From positions 22,038 through 37,636 of the forward strand of contig CAYOHP010000013.1 in assembly GCA_964403795.1 (NCBI GenBank): a stretch of DNA of 15,599 nucleotides, in the 5' to 3' direction. A program made the position numbers and the translations under genes. The notes beneath the pieces are model-generated. The model had not been told where the DNA came from. It did no database searches and saw nothing but the letters and a program-made list of their open reading frames with translations. This document shows, piece by piece, positions 14,572-15,599 of the stretch; within the stretch, counting starts at the first letter, position 1; each line of letters starts with the position of its first letter. This DNA is from CAYOHP01 sp964403795 [NCBI: uncultured bacterium]. GTDB taxonomy: Bacteria; Muiribacteriota; UBA6191; CAZXTJ01.

Positions 14572-15599
14572 ATGACCAGGTCCGAGGACATCCTGCGACG
14601 GCGCGAACGGGTCGTCTCCCCGGGCGTCGGGCGCCTGAACACCGTGGTGGCCGACTCGGGCCATGGTGCCCGCCTGGTCGACGTCGAGGGCCGCTCCCTG
14701 ATCGACCTGGCCGGCGGGATCGGCGTGATGACGGTGGGCCATGGCTGCGAGCCGGTGGTCGCGGCCATCCGCGAGGCCGCCGGCCGCCTGCTGCACACCT
14801 GCATCCACGTCGCCACCTACGAGAGCTACGTGGCCATGTGCGAGAAGCTGGTCGAGCTGCTCCCGCACGGCGGGCCCACCAAGGCCATGCTGGTCAACAC
14901 CGGCGCCGAAGCCGTGGAGAACGCGGTGAAGATCGCCCGCCAGGCCACCGGCCGGTCGGCGGTGCTCTGCTACAGCGAGGCGTTCCACGGCCGGACCCTG
15001 CTCGGCATGAGCCTGACCTCCAAGGTGGCCCTGAAGAAGGGGATGGGTCCCTACGCCCCCGAGGTCTACCGGCTCCCCTTCCCTTCCCACTACCGCTACA
15101 GCGACGGGCTCTCGCTGGAGGCCTTCGTGGAGCGAGAGCTGCGCCGGCTCCGCCAGGCCTTCGTCTCGATGGTCCCGGCGGAGCAGGTGGCGGCGATCCT
15201 GATCGAGCCGATCCAGGGCGAGGGCGGGTTCGTGCCGGCGCCCCCGGCCTACCTCCAGGGCCTCCGGAAGATCTGCGACGAGACCGGGATCATGCTGGTC
15301 CTCGACGAGGTGCAGTCGGGCTTCTGCCGCACCGGGAGCTTCGGCGCCTACCAGCAGCTCGGGGTGGTGCCGGACCTCTCCACCTGGGCCAAGGCGATCG
15401 CCGGCGGGATGCCGCTCTCGGCGGTCGTCGGCAAGGCCTCGGTCATGGACAAGGCGGCGCCGGGAACCCTGGGAGGCACCTACGGGGGCAACCCGGTAGC
15501 CTGCGCCGCCGGCCTGGCCACCCTCGCCTACATGCAGGAACACCGGCTCGACGAGCGGGCCCGAAAGCTCGGGGAGAGGATCGGCAAGCGCCTCGGCGC
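14572..15599 (+). CDS. gabT: class III aminotransferase, 4-aminobutyrate aminotransferase type (partial, C-terminus off window)
   Basis: The only plus-strand gene starts at ATG 14572, with AGGAG 5 bases upstream, and stays open to the right edge (342 codons). GabT enzymes use PLP to transfer the amino group of 4-aminobutyrate to 2-oxoglutarate. The sequence carries GabT-like blocks throughout: DVEGRSLIDLAGGIGV (37-52), NTGAEAVENAVKIAR (109-123), FHGRT (138-142, R141), IEPIQGEGGF (211-220, E212), LVLDEVQSGFCRTG (242-255, D245 for PLP), TWAKAIAGGMP with Schiff-base lysine K274, and GGTYGGNPVAC (301-311). E. coli GabT is about 426 residues, so roughly 80 are missing. Related omega-aminotransferases (5-aminovalerate, lysine, ornithine types) share these motifs, so exact substrate is uncertain. 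It is divergent from the cyclase gene and cytoplasmic. Confidence 0.92.
   Translation, partial: MTRSEDILRRRERVVSPGVGRLNTVVADSGHGARLVDVEGRSLIDLAGGIGVMTVGHGCEPVVAAIREAAGRLLHTCIHVATYESYVAMCEKLVELLPHGGPTKAMLVNTGAEAVENAVKIARQATGRSAVLCYSEAFHGRTLLGMSLTSKVALKKGMGPYAPEVYRLPFPSHYRYSDGLSLEAFVERELRRLRQAFVSMVPAEQVAAILIEPIQGEGGFVPAPPAYLQGLRKICDETGIMLVLDEVQSGFCRTGSFGAYQQLGVVPDLSTWAKAIAGGMPLSAVVGKASVMDKAAPGTLGGTYGGNPVACAAGLATLAYMQEHRLDERARKLGERIGKRLG

Overview
The window is very GC-rich (about 70 % by eye) and densely coded, with almost every gene on the minus strand and short gaps or 4-base ATGA overlaps between neighbours. Gene content (cache/HAMP/GAF/GGDEF signalling, TPR and HEAT scaffolds, proline-rich low-complexity linkers) suggests a Gram-negative bacterium of the old deltaproteobacterial kind, such as Myxococcota or a relative. 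This taxonomic guess is inference only; there is no rRNA or other firm marker. No tRNA, rRNA, CRISPR array, insertion sequence or phage gene was seen.

Layout, right to left along the minus strand. A membrane diguanylate cyclase (12370-14478) is divergent from a GabT-type aminotransferase (14572 to the right edge, plus strand, truncated). Next come a structured intergenic block (12193-12369), a small secreted protein with a possible Cys-His-Asp triad (11530-12192), and a tight run: GAF protein with a dead GGDEF domain (9988-11379), TatD-family hydrolase (9200-9985), exported TPR protein (7416-9203), PgeF/YfiH laccase-domain protein (6562-7419) and the first of four HEAT-repeat proteins (4591-6552). 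After a 167-base gap with a candidate terminator and promoter come three more HEAT proteins (3056-4423, 1655-3046, and 1-1651, which runs off the left edge).

The most notable feature is the run of four tandem, diverged HEAT-repeat paralogues. All share a recognisable N-terminal block (I..DL...D.....AL, then a VFLARK-like motif). Three of them end their HEAT array with an ND[IV]D motif, then have a proline-rich linker and a shared helical C-terminal domain of about 110 residues that I do not recognise. The fourth, cut by the window edge, has a long proline-rich tail ending in 13-residue tandem repeats. No enzyme domain is visible in any of them, so they look like soluble scaffold or adaptor proteins. 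Co-linearity with a TPR protein and a degenerate GGDEF sensor suggests a protein-interaction or signalling assembly, but the sequence does not show what it does. TatD and PgeF are common housekeeping functions (nuclease/deacylase and purine-adduct quality control) and may just share the transcript.
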